From assembly GCA_001295775.1 (NCBI GenBank), contig LJIA01000007.1, positions 1-64,000 of the forward strand: 64,000 nt of DNA. Reading direction: 5' to 3'. Positions 15,918 through 24,833 of this stretch are shown piece after piece (positions within the stretch are counted from its first letter, which is position 1; each line of letters begins with the position of its first letter). The notes below the pieces were generated by a model. That model did no database searches. It worked only from the letters and a program-made list of their open reading frames with translations, and was not told the DNA's origin. The position numbers and the translations under genes are program-made. Source of the stretch: a beta proteobacterium AAP99. Its GTDB lineage: Bacteria; Pseudomonadota; Gammaproteobacteria; Burkholderiales; Burkholderiaceae_C.

Positions 15918-16328
15918 ATGTCGCTCTTCCGCATTCTTGATGTGTCGTCCTCGGCGGTCTCGGCCCAGAGCCAGCGCCTGAACGTCACCGCCTCCAACCT
16001 GGCCAACGCAGACTCCGTCGCCGGGCCGGATGGCAAGCCCTACAAGGCCCGCCAGGTCGTGTTCCAGAGCGCACTCACGCAGGCGCAGGACGCTGCCAGC
16101 GTGGGCGTGCGCGTCACCTCGGTGAACGAGAGCGAAGCCGAGCACAAGAAGATCTACGACCCCAAGAACGCGCTGGCCGACGAAGCCGGTTACGTGACCG
16201 GCAGCAACGTCAATGTCATCGAGGAGATGGTGAACATGATCTCCGCCGCACGCAGCTACGAGAACAACATCGAAGTGATGAACACCGCCCGTTCATTGCT
16301 CAACAAGACCCTGCAGATGGGTCAGTGA
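15918..16328 (+). CDS. flgC: Flagellar proximal rod protein FlgC
   Basis: FlgC is a proximal rod subunit. The 136-aa product shows RLNVTASNLANADSVAGPDG at the N-terminus and the C-terminal SNVNVIEEMVNMISAARSYENN, the conserved helix by which rod and hook proteins pack. Length matches E. coli FlgC (134 aa). A GGAG ribosome site lies before the ATG, 13 nt after flgB. The stop is immediately followed by flgD. Confidence 0.97.
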   Translation: MSLFRILDVSSSAVSAQSQRLNVTASNLANADSVAGPDGKPYKARQVVFQSALTQAQDAASVGVRVTSVNESEAEHKKIYDPKNALADEAGYVTGSNVNVIEEMVNMISAARSYENNIEVMNTARSLLNKTLQMGQ

Positions 16329-16333
16329 GGATC

Positions 16334-17011
16334 ATGACCATGCTCAGTTCCGTTTCATCGAGCAGCAACACCCAGAACCTGCAGGCCGCGCTGAACACCG
16401 GCACCAAGGCCCAGGAGTCCAGCCAGGACCGCTTCCTGACCCTGCTGGTGGCGCAGATGCAGAACCAGAACCCCCTGAACCCGATGGACAACGCGCAGAT
16501 GACCAGTCAGCTCGCGCAGATCAACACGGTGCAGGGCATCAATTCACTGAACGACACGGTCAAGGGTCTGGGCGCGCAATTCGCTGCGTTGCAGTCCCTG
16601 CAGAGCGCAGCACTCGTGGGCAAGAACGTGCTCGTGCCCGGCGACAGCGCCACGCTGGCCGGCGGCAACATGAACTTCGGCTACGAGCTGCCCATGGATG
16701 TGGACGCCGTGAAGATCGACGTGCTGGATGCCAGCGGCAACGTGGTGCGCAGCTTCACCCCGCAGGACCGTGCCATGACCAGCGCCGGCGTGCATGGCAT
16801 GAGCTGGGACGGCAAGACCACCGATGGCCGTACCGCTCCCGAAGGCGAGTACCGCCTGCGCGTCTCCAGCACCACGGCCGGCCGCGAGGCCAGCAATACC
16901 GCCCTGACGGGCCAGCGGGTGGCCGGTGTCACGGCCGACGCAAACGGCGTGCAGCTGCTGCTCGCTAACGGCAATCGCACCGCCTACACCGGCGTGAAGG
17001 CCGTGTTCTGA
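16334..17011 (+). CDS. flgD: Flagellar hook-capping protein FlgD
   Basis: FlgD caps the growing hook and is shed afterwards. The 225-aa product has the N-terminal export/cap segment DRFLTLLVAQMQNQNPLNPM followed by AQMTSQLAQINTVQGI, and a C-terminal FlgD-like Ig fold with PQDRAMTSAGVHGMSWDG and PEGEYRLRVS. The GTG at 16325 overlaps the flgC stop; I prefer the ATG at 16334 (GAGG just ahead), and an ATG at 16340 is also possible. Length is close to E. coli FlgD (231 aa). Confidence 0.95.
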   Translation: MTMLSSVSSSSNTQNLQAALNTGTKAQESSQDRFLTLLVAQMQNQNPLNPMDNAQMTSQLAQINTVQGINSLNDTVKGLGAQFAALQSLQSAALVGKNVLVPGDSATLAGGNMNFGYELPMDVDAVKIDVLDASGNVVRSFTPQDRAMTSAGVHGMSWDGKTTDGRTAPEGEYRLRVSSTTAGREASNTALTGQRVAGVTADANGVQLLLANGNRTAYTGVKAVF

Positions 17012-17052
17012 GCTTCGCCACACCACACCAATTCACACGAGAGGTCTGAATC

Positions 17053-18273
17053 ATGGGTTTCCAACAAGGTCTGTCCGGTCTGAATGCGGCATCGCGCAAC
17101 CTCGATGTCATCGGCACCAACGTCGCCAACTCCGGCACCGTGGGCTTCAAGGCCTCGCGCACGGAATTTGCCGACATGTTCGCCAACTCCATGAGCGGCG
17201 CGGGCGGCCTGGCGGCCGGCATCGGCGTGAATGTGGGCGCGATCGCGCAGCAGTTCACGCAGGGTGGCATCACCACCACCAACAACCCGCTGGACATTGC
17301 CATCAATGGCCAGGGCTTCTTCCGACTGTCCACCAACGGCGCCGTGACCTACAGCCGCAACGGCCAGTTCAAGATGGACAACCAGGGCTACATCGTCAAC
17401 AACCAGGGCGCACGCCTGACCGGCTTCCCGGCGGACGCCACCGGCCAGATCAACACCGGTGGTGCGCGCGAGCTGCGTCTGGACACCTCGGATGTGGCGC
17501 CGCGCGCCTCCACCGAAGTGGGTGTGGCCGCCAACCTCGATGCGCGCAACACGCCGCCCGTGGGCGCCTTCGATGTGAACGACCCCACCACCTACAACAG
17601 CGCCACCTCGCTGACGGTTTATGACTCCCTGGGCAATGCCCAGACCCTGTCCCTGTACTACCGCAAGACGGCCAACAACAGCTGGGACGTCTATGCCGCC
17701 GCCAACGGTGCCACCATCGGTGCCACCCGTGCGGGCAACGTGAGCTTCAACAGCGACGGCAGCTTCAATGCCGCCGGTTCCAGCAACCCGATGTCGATCG
17801 CCATCCCGGTCACGGGTGGCGCGGCCACGCCGCTGACGGTCTCGGTCGATCAGGCCCAGCTCACGCAGTTCGGCAACAACTTCTCGGTTGCCCAGCTCAG
17901 CCAGGACGGCTATGCCGCCGGGCGCCTGGCCGGCTTCACCATCGACAACAGCGGCGTGATTCTTGGCCGCTACACCAACGGCCAGACGCTCGCGCAGGGT
18001 CAGGTGGTGCTGTCCAACTTCACCAATGCACAGGGCCTCGTACCCGTGGGCGGCAACGCCTGGGTGGAAACCACGGCCTCGGGCCAACCGCTGACCGGCG
18101 CGCCCAACTCCGGCGCCCTCGGCGGCCTGCAGGCGGGTGCGCTGGAAGACAGCAACGTGGACCTCACGGGCGAGCTGGTCAACATGATCACCGCGCAGCG
18201 CATGTACCAGGCCAACGCACAGACCGTGCGGACGCAGGATCAGGTGCTGCAGACCCTGGTGAACCTGCGCTAA
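17053..18273 (+). CDS. flgE: Flagellar hook protein FlgE
   Basis: FlgE builds the hook that couples rod to filament. The 406-aa product begins MGFQQGLSGLNAASRNLDVI with GTNVANSGTVGFK, has the FlgE core domains in the middle (LTVYDSLGNAQTLSLYY) and ends with SNVDLTGELVNMITAQRMYQ, the conserved axial helix. Length matches E. coli FlgE (402 aa). GAGAGG precedes the ATG. It is the fourth gene of the operon. Confidence 0.97.
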   Translation: MGFQQGLSGLNAASRNLDVIGTNVANSGTVGFKASRTEFADMFANSMSGAGGLAAGIGVNVGAIAQQFTQGGITTTNNPLDIAINGQGFFRLSTNGAVTYSRNGQFKMDNQGYIVNNQGARLTGFPADATGQINTGGARELRLDTSDVAPRASTEVGVAANLDARNTPPVGAFDVNDPTTYNSATSLTVYDSLGNAQTLSLYYRKTANNSWDVYAAANGATIGATRAGNVSFNSDGSFNAAGSSNPMSIAIPVTGGAATPLTVSVDQAQLTQFGNNFSVAQLSQDGYAAGRLAGFTIDNSGVILGRYTNGQTLAQGQVVLSNFTNAQGLVPVGGNAWVETTASGQPLTGAPNSGALGGLQAGALEDSNVDLTGELVNMITAQRMYQANAQTVRTQDQVLQTLVNLR

Positions 18274-18311
18274 GGCTTGAGTCTGTTGACGTGAAATAGC
18301 GAGGACGCAGC

Positions 18312-19040
18312 ATGGACCGCATGATCTACTCCGCCATGAGCGGCGCCAAGGCCACGATGGCCCGGCAGGATTCGCTGGCCAACAACCTGGCCAACGCGAA
18401 CACCACCGGCTTTCGCGCGGAGATGGTGCGCCACCGTGCGGTGCCCATCCAGGGCGACGGCGCGTCCACGCGGGTCTTCGCACTCGACACCACGCTCGGC
18501 TACTCCGACAAGCAGGGCGAGATCAACATCACCAACCGCGAACTCGATGTCGCGGTGAGCGGCCCGGGTTGGATTGCGGTTCAGGGTCTGGACGGCAATG
18601 AGGCCTACACCCGCAACGGCAGTCTGGATGTGGATGGCAGCGGTCAGCTCGTCACCCGCAACGGATTGCCGGTGCTGGGTGATGGCGGGCCGATCAATGT
18701 GCCGGCCAACGCCCGCATCAAGATCGGCCAGGACGGCACCGTCACCGCCACAGTGGGCAACGGCGCACCGCAGCAGGTGGGCCGCATCAAGCTCACGAAC
18801 CCGGAAACCGTCTCGCGCGGACCGGATGGCCTGTTCCGCACGCCGGACGGAGAAGCCGCACCGCTGGACGAAAACGTGCGCGTGACACCGGCTGCGCTCG
18901 AAGGCAGCAACGTTAACGTGATCGAGCAGATGGTCGGCATGATCTCTGCCGCGCGCCAGTACGAGCTGCAGATGAAGATGATGACCACGGCCGACACGAG
19001 TACCCAGCGCGCCAATCGACTGCTGTCGCCGACGGGTTGA
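18312..19040 (+). CDS. flgF: Flagellar proximal rod protein FlgF
   Basis: FlgF is a proximal rod protein. The 242-aa product begins [20 protein letters not shown] with [15 protein letters not shown], has the central segment [18 protein letters not shown] shared with FlgG, and ends with [20 protein letters not shown]. Length is close to E. coli FlgF (251 aa). Unlike most species, flgG does not follow closely: 313 bp carrying a repeat and a possible promoter lie between. Confidence 0.96.
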   Translation: MDRMIYSAMSGAKATMARQDSLANNLANANTTGFRAEMVRHRAVPIQGDGASTRVFALDTTLGYSDKQGEINITNRELDVAVSGPGWIAVQGLDGNEAYTRNGSLDVDGSGQLVTRNGLPVLGDGGPINVPANARIKIGQDGTVTATVGNGAPQQVGRIKLTNPETVSRGPDGLFRTPDGEAAPLDENVRVTPAALEGSNVNVIEQMVGMISAARQYELQMKMMTTADTSTQRANRLLSPTG

Positions 19041-19103
19041 TGCGGGACCGCTGCGGCGGACCGCCCCGGGGGCCGCTACGGCTTCCCGTCAACGCATTTC
19101 AAG

Positions 19104-19165
19104 AGCCTTTCCGCTTGTCTGGCGGGCTTCTCCAGCCATTTTGGTCTGGAGAGCCGCATCCAGAG
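19104..19165 (+). repeat. Dispersed CTTTCCGCTTGTC repeat, flgF-flgG copy
   Basis: The copy runs from GCCTTTCCGCTTGTCTGG (19105-19122) into a hairpin with TCTCCAG (19129-19135) and CTGGAGA (19146-19152) and ends near GCCGCATC. It is strongly similar to the copies at 13.2 kb and 48.7 kb. It lies inside the flg operon. Confidence 0.7.
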
Positions 19166-19267
19166 CCGATCTCGCTTTCCGATTCCGGGCTGGGCAGGCG
19201 TCTGCAAGGGCCGCAATTGGGGGGCAAGGCCGCTGCTTATTGCGGCATGTACAAGGCGCTGGCTGCT

Positions 19268-19294
19268 TCAGACTGCATGTCAATCAGCCGATAT
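19268..19294 (+). promoter_or_regulatory. Possible sigma-28 promoter ahead of flgG
   Basis: GCCGATAT (19287-19294) is a near-consensus sigma-28 -10; TCAGA (19268-19272) sits at the 14-nt spacing but is a poor -35. The flgG ATG is 59 nt downstream. Its position in the only long gap of the flg operon makes an internal promoter plausible. Confidence 0.35.
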
Positions 19295-19353
19295 TCACGC
19301 CCGCGCCAGCGCCGCACCCAGAGTGCGCACCCTGCCGGGCCAGGAGCCCCGCC

Positions 19354-20136
19354 ATGATGCGTTCACTGTCGATTGCCAAGACCGGGATGGAGAGCCAGCA
19401 GCTGCAGCTGGACAACATTTCCAACAACCTCGCCAACGTCGGCACCAACGGCTTCAAGCGCTCGCAGGTCGTCTTCGAGGACCTGCTGTACCAGAACATG
19501 CGTCAGGCAGGCAGCCAGAACACGCAGCAGAACACCTTGCCCACGGGTCTGCAGATCGGCACCGGCGTGCGCGCCGTGGGCAGCTCGCGCAACTTCGGCC
19601 AGGGCAACCTGCAGAAGACGGACGGCGCCTACGACGTGGCCGTCAACGGCCTGGGCTTCTTCCAGGTGCAGATGCCCGACGGCACCAACGCCTACACGCG
19701 CGACGGCAGCTTCAAGATCGACGCCAACGGCCAGCTCGTCACCAACAACGGTTTTCCGGTGAACCCGGCCATCACCATCCCCGCGAACGCGCAGAAGGTC
19801 ACCGTCGGCCAGGACGGCACGGTCACCGTGCTCGTGCCGGGTAGCGCCACCCCCAACACCGTGGGCCAGATCCAGCTGGCGACCTTCACCAACCCGGCGG
19901 GTCTCAATCCGCTGGGCGGCAACGTCTACGGCGAAACCGTGGCCTCCGGCGCCCCCACGCCGGGCCAGCCCGGGACCAACGGCCTGGGCACGCTGGCGCA
20001 GGGCTTCATCGAGACCAGCAATGTCAATGTGGTCGAGGAACTGGTGGCGATGATCGCCACGCAGCGCGCCTACGAAATCAACTCCAAGGCCGTGTCCACC
20101 GTGGACCAGATGCTGCAGCGCCTGTCGCAGCTCTGA
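19354..20136 (+). CDS. flgG: Flagellar distal rod protein FlgG
   Basis: FlgG forms the distal rod, the drive shaft inside the P and L rings. The 260-aa product starts [20 protein letters not shown], contains [20 protein letters not shown] and the FlgG-specific [20 protein letters not shown], and ends [20 protein letters not shown]. Length equals E. coli FlgG (260 aa). The ATG at 19354 has CAGGAG upstream; the open frame continues to 19141 but that part is the intergenic repeat region. A second ATG at 19357 is equally possible. Confidence 0.97.
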   Translation: MMRSLSIAKTGMESQQLQLDNISNNLANVGTNGFKRSQVVFEDLLYQNMRQAGSQNTQQNTLPTGLQIGTGVRAVGSSRNFGQGNLQKTDGAYDVAVNGLGFFQVQMPDGTNAYTRDGSFKIDANGQLVTNNGFPVNPAITIPANAQKVTVGQDGTVTVLVPGSATPNTVGQIQLATFTNPAGLNPLGGNVYGETVASGAPTPGQPGTNGLGTLAQGFIETSNVNVVEELVAMIATQRAYEINSKAVSTVDQMLQRLSQL

Positions 20137-20175
20137 TGGGTTCTGACTGAAGTCGCACCAGGAATCGAGTCTTAC

Positions 20176-20862
20176 ATGTTCAAGCGTCTCTCCCTGATCG
20201 CCCTGCTCGCCGTGTCCGTGCTGAGCGGCTGTGCCGTGGTCGGCCGTCCCGAAGTGGCGGTGGTGGACACCACGCCGGTTCGGCCGAATCAGCCTGCGAT
20301 CGATCCGCTGGCCCATCAGGCCGCCACCGGCAGCATCTACAACGCGCGTCAGTCCACCCCGCTGTTCGAAGACCGCCGTGCGCGCCGCGTGGGTGACATC
20401 ATCACCGTGCAGATCAATGAACGCTCCACGGCCAGTCAGAGCGCCAACAGCAAGGTCGACAAGAAGAGCGACCTGAATGCCGGCATCACTGCGCTGCCCT
20501 TCATTGCGGGCAACAGCTTCGGCCGCGCGGGTGCCCGCGCCAACAGCGAGAACGGCTTTGAAGGCAAGGGGGCGACGGACTCCTCCGGTCTGATCACCGG
20601 CACCATCACCGTCACGGTGGTGGAGGTGCTGCCCAACGGCAACCTGCTGGTGGCCGGCGAGAAGCAGATTGGCGTGAACCACAACGTCGAGCGTATGCGT
20701 CTGAGCGGCGTGGTGAACCCCGTGAACATCCAGCCGGGCAACACGGTGAGCTCGACCACGATTGCCGACGCACGCATCGAACTGCGCGGCATGGGTCAGC
20801 AGGATCAGGCGCAGGCCATGGGCTGGCTCTCGCGTGTGTTCTTGACCGTCTGGCCGCTGTAA
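20176..20862 (+). CDS. flgH: Flagellar L-ring lipoprotein FlgH
   Basis: FlgH forms the L ring bushing in the outer membrane. The 228-aa precursor has a lipoprotein signal with lipobox LSGC (C19). The conserved body includes LFEDRRARRVGDIITVQINE, NGNLLVAGEKQIGVNHNVERM and a C-terminal MGWLSRVFLTVWPL typical of the family. Length matches E. coli FlgH (232 aa). It lies 39 nt after flgG and 9 nt before flgI, the P-ring gene. Confidence 0.97.
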   Translation: MFKRLSLIALLAVSVLSGCAVVGRPEVAVVDTTPVRPNQPAIDPLAHQAATGSIYNARQSTPLFEDRRARRVGDIITVQINERSTASQSANSKVDKKSDLNAGITALPFIAGNSFGRAGARANSENGFEGKGATDSSGLITGTITVTVVEVLPNGNLLVAGEKQIGVNHNVERMRLSGVVNPVNIQPGNTVSSTTIADARIELRGMGQQDQAQAMGWLSRVFLTVWPL

Positions 20863-20871
20863 GGATCAGCC

Positions 20872-22008
20872 ATGCGTAATCGAGTTTTCGGCCGCATTCT
20901 TTCGATCTTGAGCGCCGGCCCGCTGGCGCTTCTTGTACTTCTTGCGCTCCATGCCCCGGCCGCACACGCAGAGCGCCTGAAGGATCTGGCCAGCTGGCAG
21001 GGTGTGCGCGGCAACCAACTGATCGGCTACGGCCTGATCGTGGGTCTCGATGGCACGGGTGATCAGACCAGCCAGGCGCCCTTCACCGGACAGAGCCTGC
21101 AGTCCATGCTCGGTCAGATGGGCATCCAGCTGCCGCAGGGCACCAATCTGCAGCTCAAGAACGTCGCCGCCGTGATGGTGACTACGCAGCTGCCCGCCTT
21201 CTCGCAGCCGGGCCAGCAGATCGACGTGACCGTCTCCAGCCTCGGTAACGCCAAGAGCCTGCGCGGCGGCACCCTGCTGCTCACGCCGCTGAAGGGCGCG
21301 GACGGCGAGGTGTACGCCGTGGCGCAGGGCAATGTGATCGTCGGTGGTGCCGGCGCGTCGGCCAACGGCTCCAAGGTGCAGATCAACCACTTGTCGGCCG
21401 GGCGCGTCCCGGGTGGTGCCACGGTCGAACGCGCCGTACCCACGCCGCTGCTGTCCGGTGAGTTCATGCAGCTCGAACTGAATCAGAGCGACTTCTCCAC
21501 CGCCCGTACCGTGGCTGAGCGCATCAACCAGGTCTTTGGCGAAGGCACTGCGACCGCACTCGATGGCCGTGTGCTGCGCGTGAAGGCACCGCGCGAGCCC
21601 AATGCCCGCATCGGCTTTCTGGCAGACCTTGAAGGTCTGGACATCACGCGCGGCACGCCGGCAGCCAAGGTCATCATCAATGCGCGGACTGGCTCCGTCG
21701 TCATGAACCAGAGCGTGACGCTTGGCCCGGCGGCGGTGGCGCACGGCAATCTGAGCGTGACCATCACCACCACGCCGCTCGTCAGCCAACCCGGTGCGTT
21801 CTCCAATGGCCAGACCGTTCAGGCCGAGCGCTCGGACATCGCCATCCGCCAAGACCCGGGCCAGCTCAACATCGTCGGCCCGGCCGCCAAGCTCGAAGAC
21901 GTGGTGAAGGCCCTGAACGCGCTGGGCGCAACGGCGCAGGATCTCATCATCATCCTGCAGGCCATGAAGGCCGCCGGTGCACTGAAAGCCGAGCTGGAGG
22001 TGATCTGA
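20872..22008 (+). CDS. flgI: Flagellar P-ring protein FlgI
   Basis: FlgI forms the P ring in the peptidoglycan layer with help from FlgA. The 378-aa precursor has a signal peptide with cleavage after APAAHA, then the highly conserved ERLKDLASWQGVRGNQLIGY, GLVVGLDGTGDQ-like segment and AQDLIIILQAMKAAGALKAE at the C-terminus. Length is close to E. coli FlgI (365 aa). It starts 9 nt after flgH and is followed by flgJ after a single nucleotide, showing tight coupling. Confidence 0.97.
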   Translation: MRNRVFGRILSILSAGPLALLVLLALHAPAAHAERLKDLASWQGVRGNQLIGYGLIVGLDGTGDQTSQAPFTGQSLQSMLGQMGIQLPQGTNLQLKNVAAVMVTTQLPAFSQPGQQIDVTVSSLGNAKSLRGGTLLLTPLKGADGEVYAVAQGNVIVGGAGASANGSKVQINHLSAGRVPGGATVERAVPTPLLSGEFMQLELNQSDFSTARTVAERINQVFGEGTATALDGRVLRVKAPREPNARIGFLADLEGLDITRGTPAAKVIINARTGSVVMNQSVTLGPAAVAHGNLSVTITTTPLVSQPGAFSNGQTVQAERSDIAIRQDPGQLNIVGPAAKLEDVVKALNALGATAQDLIIILQAMKAAGALKAELEVI

Positions 22009-22009
22009 C

Positions 22010-22921
22010 ATGGCTATCGGCAACCAGGGCAGCGTGGCTGTCGATCTGAACAGCCTGAACGCACTGCGTGACCAGGCCGGGCGCGACCCGAAATCCGCCA
22101 CGCGCGCGGCCGCCGTGCAGTTCGAGACCATGTTCAACCAGATGCTGCTGAAGAGCATGCGCGAGAGCCTGCCCAAGAGCGATCTGATGGGTTCCAGCGC
22201 CGAAGATACCTACCGCGGCATGCTGGATGGCCAGATGGCGACGGCCATGGCCGGCCGCCCCGGTGGGCTGGCCGACATGATCGAAAAGGCCTTGGCGCGG
22301 CAGATGGGAGCGGCCACGGAGGGCACCAGCGTGGGCAGTATCCGCCCGCCGCAGGCACAGGCCCTTCGCGGTGCCGTCGCAGGTTCACCCGCGGACCCAT
22401 CGAGCCGACTGAATCCGACGCAGGCCAGCGGCAGCGACGCGCGTGACAACTTCATCGCCCGGCTGGCGCCGGAGGCCCAGCGCGCCGCACAGGCTGCCGG
22501 CATCCCGGCCGACTTCATGCTCGCGCAGGCCGGCCTGGAAAGCGGTTGGGGTCGGCGCGAGATCGTCGGCGCCGACGGTCGCAACAGCTTCAACCTGTTC
22601 GGCATTAAGGCCACGCCCAACTGGAAGGGCGCCACCGTGGACGTGATGACGACCGAATACGTGGGCGGCAAGCCGGTCAAGCGCGTGGAGACCTTCCGCG
22701 CTTACAACAACTACGCCGAGGCCTTTGCCGACTACGGCCGCCTGATCTCGCAGAACCAGCGCTACGACCAGGCCATGCGCAACACCCACAGCGCGGAGAA
22801 GTTCGCCGCCAGCATCCAGCAGGCTGGCTACGCCACTGACCCGAACTACGGCCGCAAGCTGCTGGCCACCATCCAGTCCACTCGCCGCAGCATCGGCGGG
22901 TTGACCAACACCGCGGTCTGA
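22010..22921 (+). CDS. flgJ: Rod-cap protein and muramidase FlgJ
   Basis: FlgJ caps the growing rod and locally cuts peptidoglycan. The 303-aa protein has the N-terminal rod-cap domain (AAVQFETMFNQMLLKSMRES, about residues 30-100) and a C-terminal glucosaminidase domain with catalytic E177 in LAQAGLESGWG, followed by NSFNLFGIKATPNWKG and the typical FRAYNNYAEAFADYGRLI. The two-domain form is that of beta/gamma-proteobacteria. flgK starts 13 nt downstream. Confidence 0.96.
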   Translation: MAIGNQGSVAVDLNSLNALRDQAGRDPKSATRAAAVQFETMFNQMLLKSMRESLPKSDLMGSSAEDTYRGMLDGQMATAMAGRPGGLADMIEKALARQMGAATEGTSVGSIRPPQAQALRGAVAGSPADPSSRLNPTQASGSDARDNFIARLAPEAQRAAQAAGIPADFMLAQAGLESGWGRREIVGADGRNSFNLFGIKATPNWKGATVDVMTTEYVGGKPVKRVETFRAYNNYAEAFADYGRLISQNQRYDQAMRNTHSAEKFAASIQQAGYATDPNYGRKLLATIQSTRRSIGGLTNTAV

Positions 22922-22934
22922 AGGGAGCGCTGCC

Positions 22935-24812
22935 ATGGCCGGCCTCTTCACCATCGGCACCACCGGCCTGCAGGCTGCCTACGCGGGCCTGCAGACGACC
23001 AGCCACAACATTGCCAACCTCAATACGCCCGGCTTCTCGCGCCAGCAGACCATCCAGTCGACTGGCCCAGCCAGCACGGGCGGCGGCAGTTTCTTCGGCT
23101 CCGGCGTGCGCCTGGAGACGATCACGCGTAGCTACGATCAATTTCTGACTGCCGAGGTGCAGCGCGCCAGCGCGAGCCAGAGCGCTGCCGAAACGCGCAA
23201 CGCACTGATGACCCGCATGGACTCTGTGTTCCCGACCGGCGGCGACAGCATCGGCGAGGGGATCGATGACTTCTTTGCCGTAGCACGAGATCTGTCCGTG
23301 CGGCCGGGTGACACGGCGGTGCGCATGGCCTTTCTGGCCCGCGCCAACGATCTGAGTTCCAAGCTGTCCAATACTGATCAGCAGTTGGAATCGCTCGGTC
23401 GCGCAGTAGAGCAACAGCTCTCGGACAGCGCCAAGAGCATCAATGAGACCGTGGCCCGCATCGCCGACCTGAACGAGCGCATTCGCGCAACACGTGGCAT
23501 GACCGGCCAGCCCAACGACCTGCTGGATGCGCGCGACAAGCTGATCGCCGATCTCAATGCCCAGATCCGCGTGAGTGTCGTGCCCCAGGAAGACGGCACC
23601 TTCAACTTGTTCGTGGCGGGCGGGCAGACGCTGCTGGTCGGCAGCAATCGCGCGCAGATCGAGATGGCGCGTGATACGGCCGATCCGCAGAAGACCGTGG
23701 CTCAGTTGGTCACGCCGGGCGGAGCTCGGCTGACGCTCGATGGCCCCAGCCTGGGCGGCAAGCTGGGCGGCACCTTGCAGTTCCGCGATCAGGATCTGGG
23801 CACGGCGCGATCGCGTCTGGGCCAAATCGCCACCGTGGTCACACAGACCGTGAATTCGCAGCAGGCGCTGGGCCTGGACGCACGCGGCCAGCCGGGGGCC
23901 CCTGTATTCAGCGTGCCGGCGCCGGTGGTGAACCCGCGCAGCACCAATTCCGGCAGCCTGGCCATGAATGTCGCGATCAGCGACGTGACGGCCTTGTCGG
24001 GCACCGACTACGAAGCCACCTTTGACGGCGCGCAGTGGACCCTGCGGCGACTGAATGACGGACAGGTCAACACCTTCAGCGCACTGCCGATCAACTTCGA
24101 AGGAATCACCCTGAGCGCCGGGGGAGGCACGCCGCAAGCCGGCGACCGCTTTGCCGTGCGCGCAGTCACCGGCGCCGCATCCAACATGAAGACCGTGCTG
24201 AACGACCCGCTGCGTGTGGCCACTGCGGCTGCCGTGGCGGTGAGCTCCGGCACGGGCAACCTCGGGGCAACTGCGGGCGGCCTGACGGTGCTCGGCGCCA
24301 ATGCAAACCTGAACGCGCCCGTCACCATCACCTTCACGGCAGCAGGCACCTTCAATGTCACGGGCACAGGTACGGGTAACCCGACGGGTATGAGCTACTC
24401 GCCGGGGTCGGCCATCAGTTTCAACGGCTGGTCATTGAGCCTGAATGGGCAGCCGCGTGCCGGAGACACCTTCACCATCGGACCCAATACGCAGCCGGCT
24501 GCGGACAACCGCAACGCGCTGTCGCTGGCGGCGCTGCAAAGCGCGGCGCTGGCCAACGGACAAACCCTGACCGCGAGCTTCGCCAGCCTGTCGGCCGAAG
24601 TCGGCATTCGGGCCAACGGCGCCCGTTCGGAAGCCGAGGCTTCCAAGCAAGTGCTTGAAGATGCCACCCGCGCACAGCAATCGGTTGCGGGCGTGAATCT
24701 CGATGAAGAGCTTTCAAAAATGATGAGCTATCAGCAGGCTTATCAGGCGAGCGCCAAGATCATCCAAGCCGCACAATCGGTTTTCGATGAACTGCTCTCG
24801 ATGGGCCGCTGA
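22935..24812 (+). CDS. flgK: Hook-filament junction protein FlgK
   Basis: FlgK (HAP1) is the first junction protein between hook and filament and a FlgN client. The 625-aa product has the N-terminal axial helix with SHNIANLNTPGFSRQQ, the FlgK-specific DLLDARDKLIADLNAQI, and a C-terminal NLDEELSKMMSYQQAYQASA. It is about 80 residues longer than E. coli FlgK (547 aa), the excess falling in the variable outer domains (about 330-520, rich in Gly/Thr). flgL follows 21 nt later. Confidence 0.96.
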   Translation: MAGLFTIGTTGLQAAYAGLQTTSHNIANLNTPGFSRQQTIQSTGPASTGGGSFFGSGVRLETITRSYDQFLTAEVQRASASQSAAETRNALMTRMDSVFPTGGDSIGEGIDDFFAVARDLSVRPGDTAVRMAFLARANDLSSKLSNTDQQLESLGRAVEQQLSDSAKSINETVARIADLNERIRATRGMTGQPNDLLDARDKLIADLNAQIRVSVVPQEDGTFNLFVAGGQTLLVGSNRAQIEMARDTADPQKTVAQLVTPGGARLTLDGPSLGGKLGGTLQFRDQDLGTARSRLGQIATVVTQTVNSQQALGLDARGQPGAPVFSVPAPVVNPRSTNSGSLAMNVAISDVTALSGTDYEATFDGAQWTLRRLNDGQVNTFSALPINFEGITLSAGGGTPQAGDRFAVRAVTGAASNMKTVLNDPLRVATAAAVAVSSGTGNLGATAGGLTVLGANANLNAPVTITFTAAGTFNVTGTGTGNPTGMSYSPGSAISFNGWSLSLNGQPRAGDTFTIGPNTQPAADNRNALSLAALQSAALANGQTLTASFASLSAEVGIRANGARSEAEASKQVLEDATRAQQSVAGVNLDEELSKMMSYQQAYQASAKIIQAAQSVFDELLSMGR

Positions 24813-24833
24813 GCGCGCTGAGGGCCACGAACC

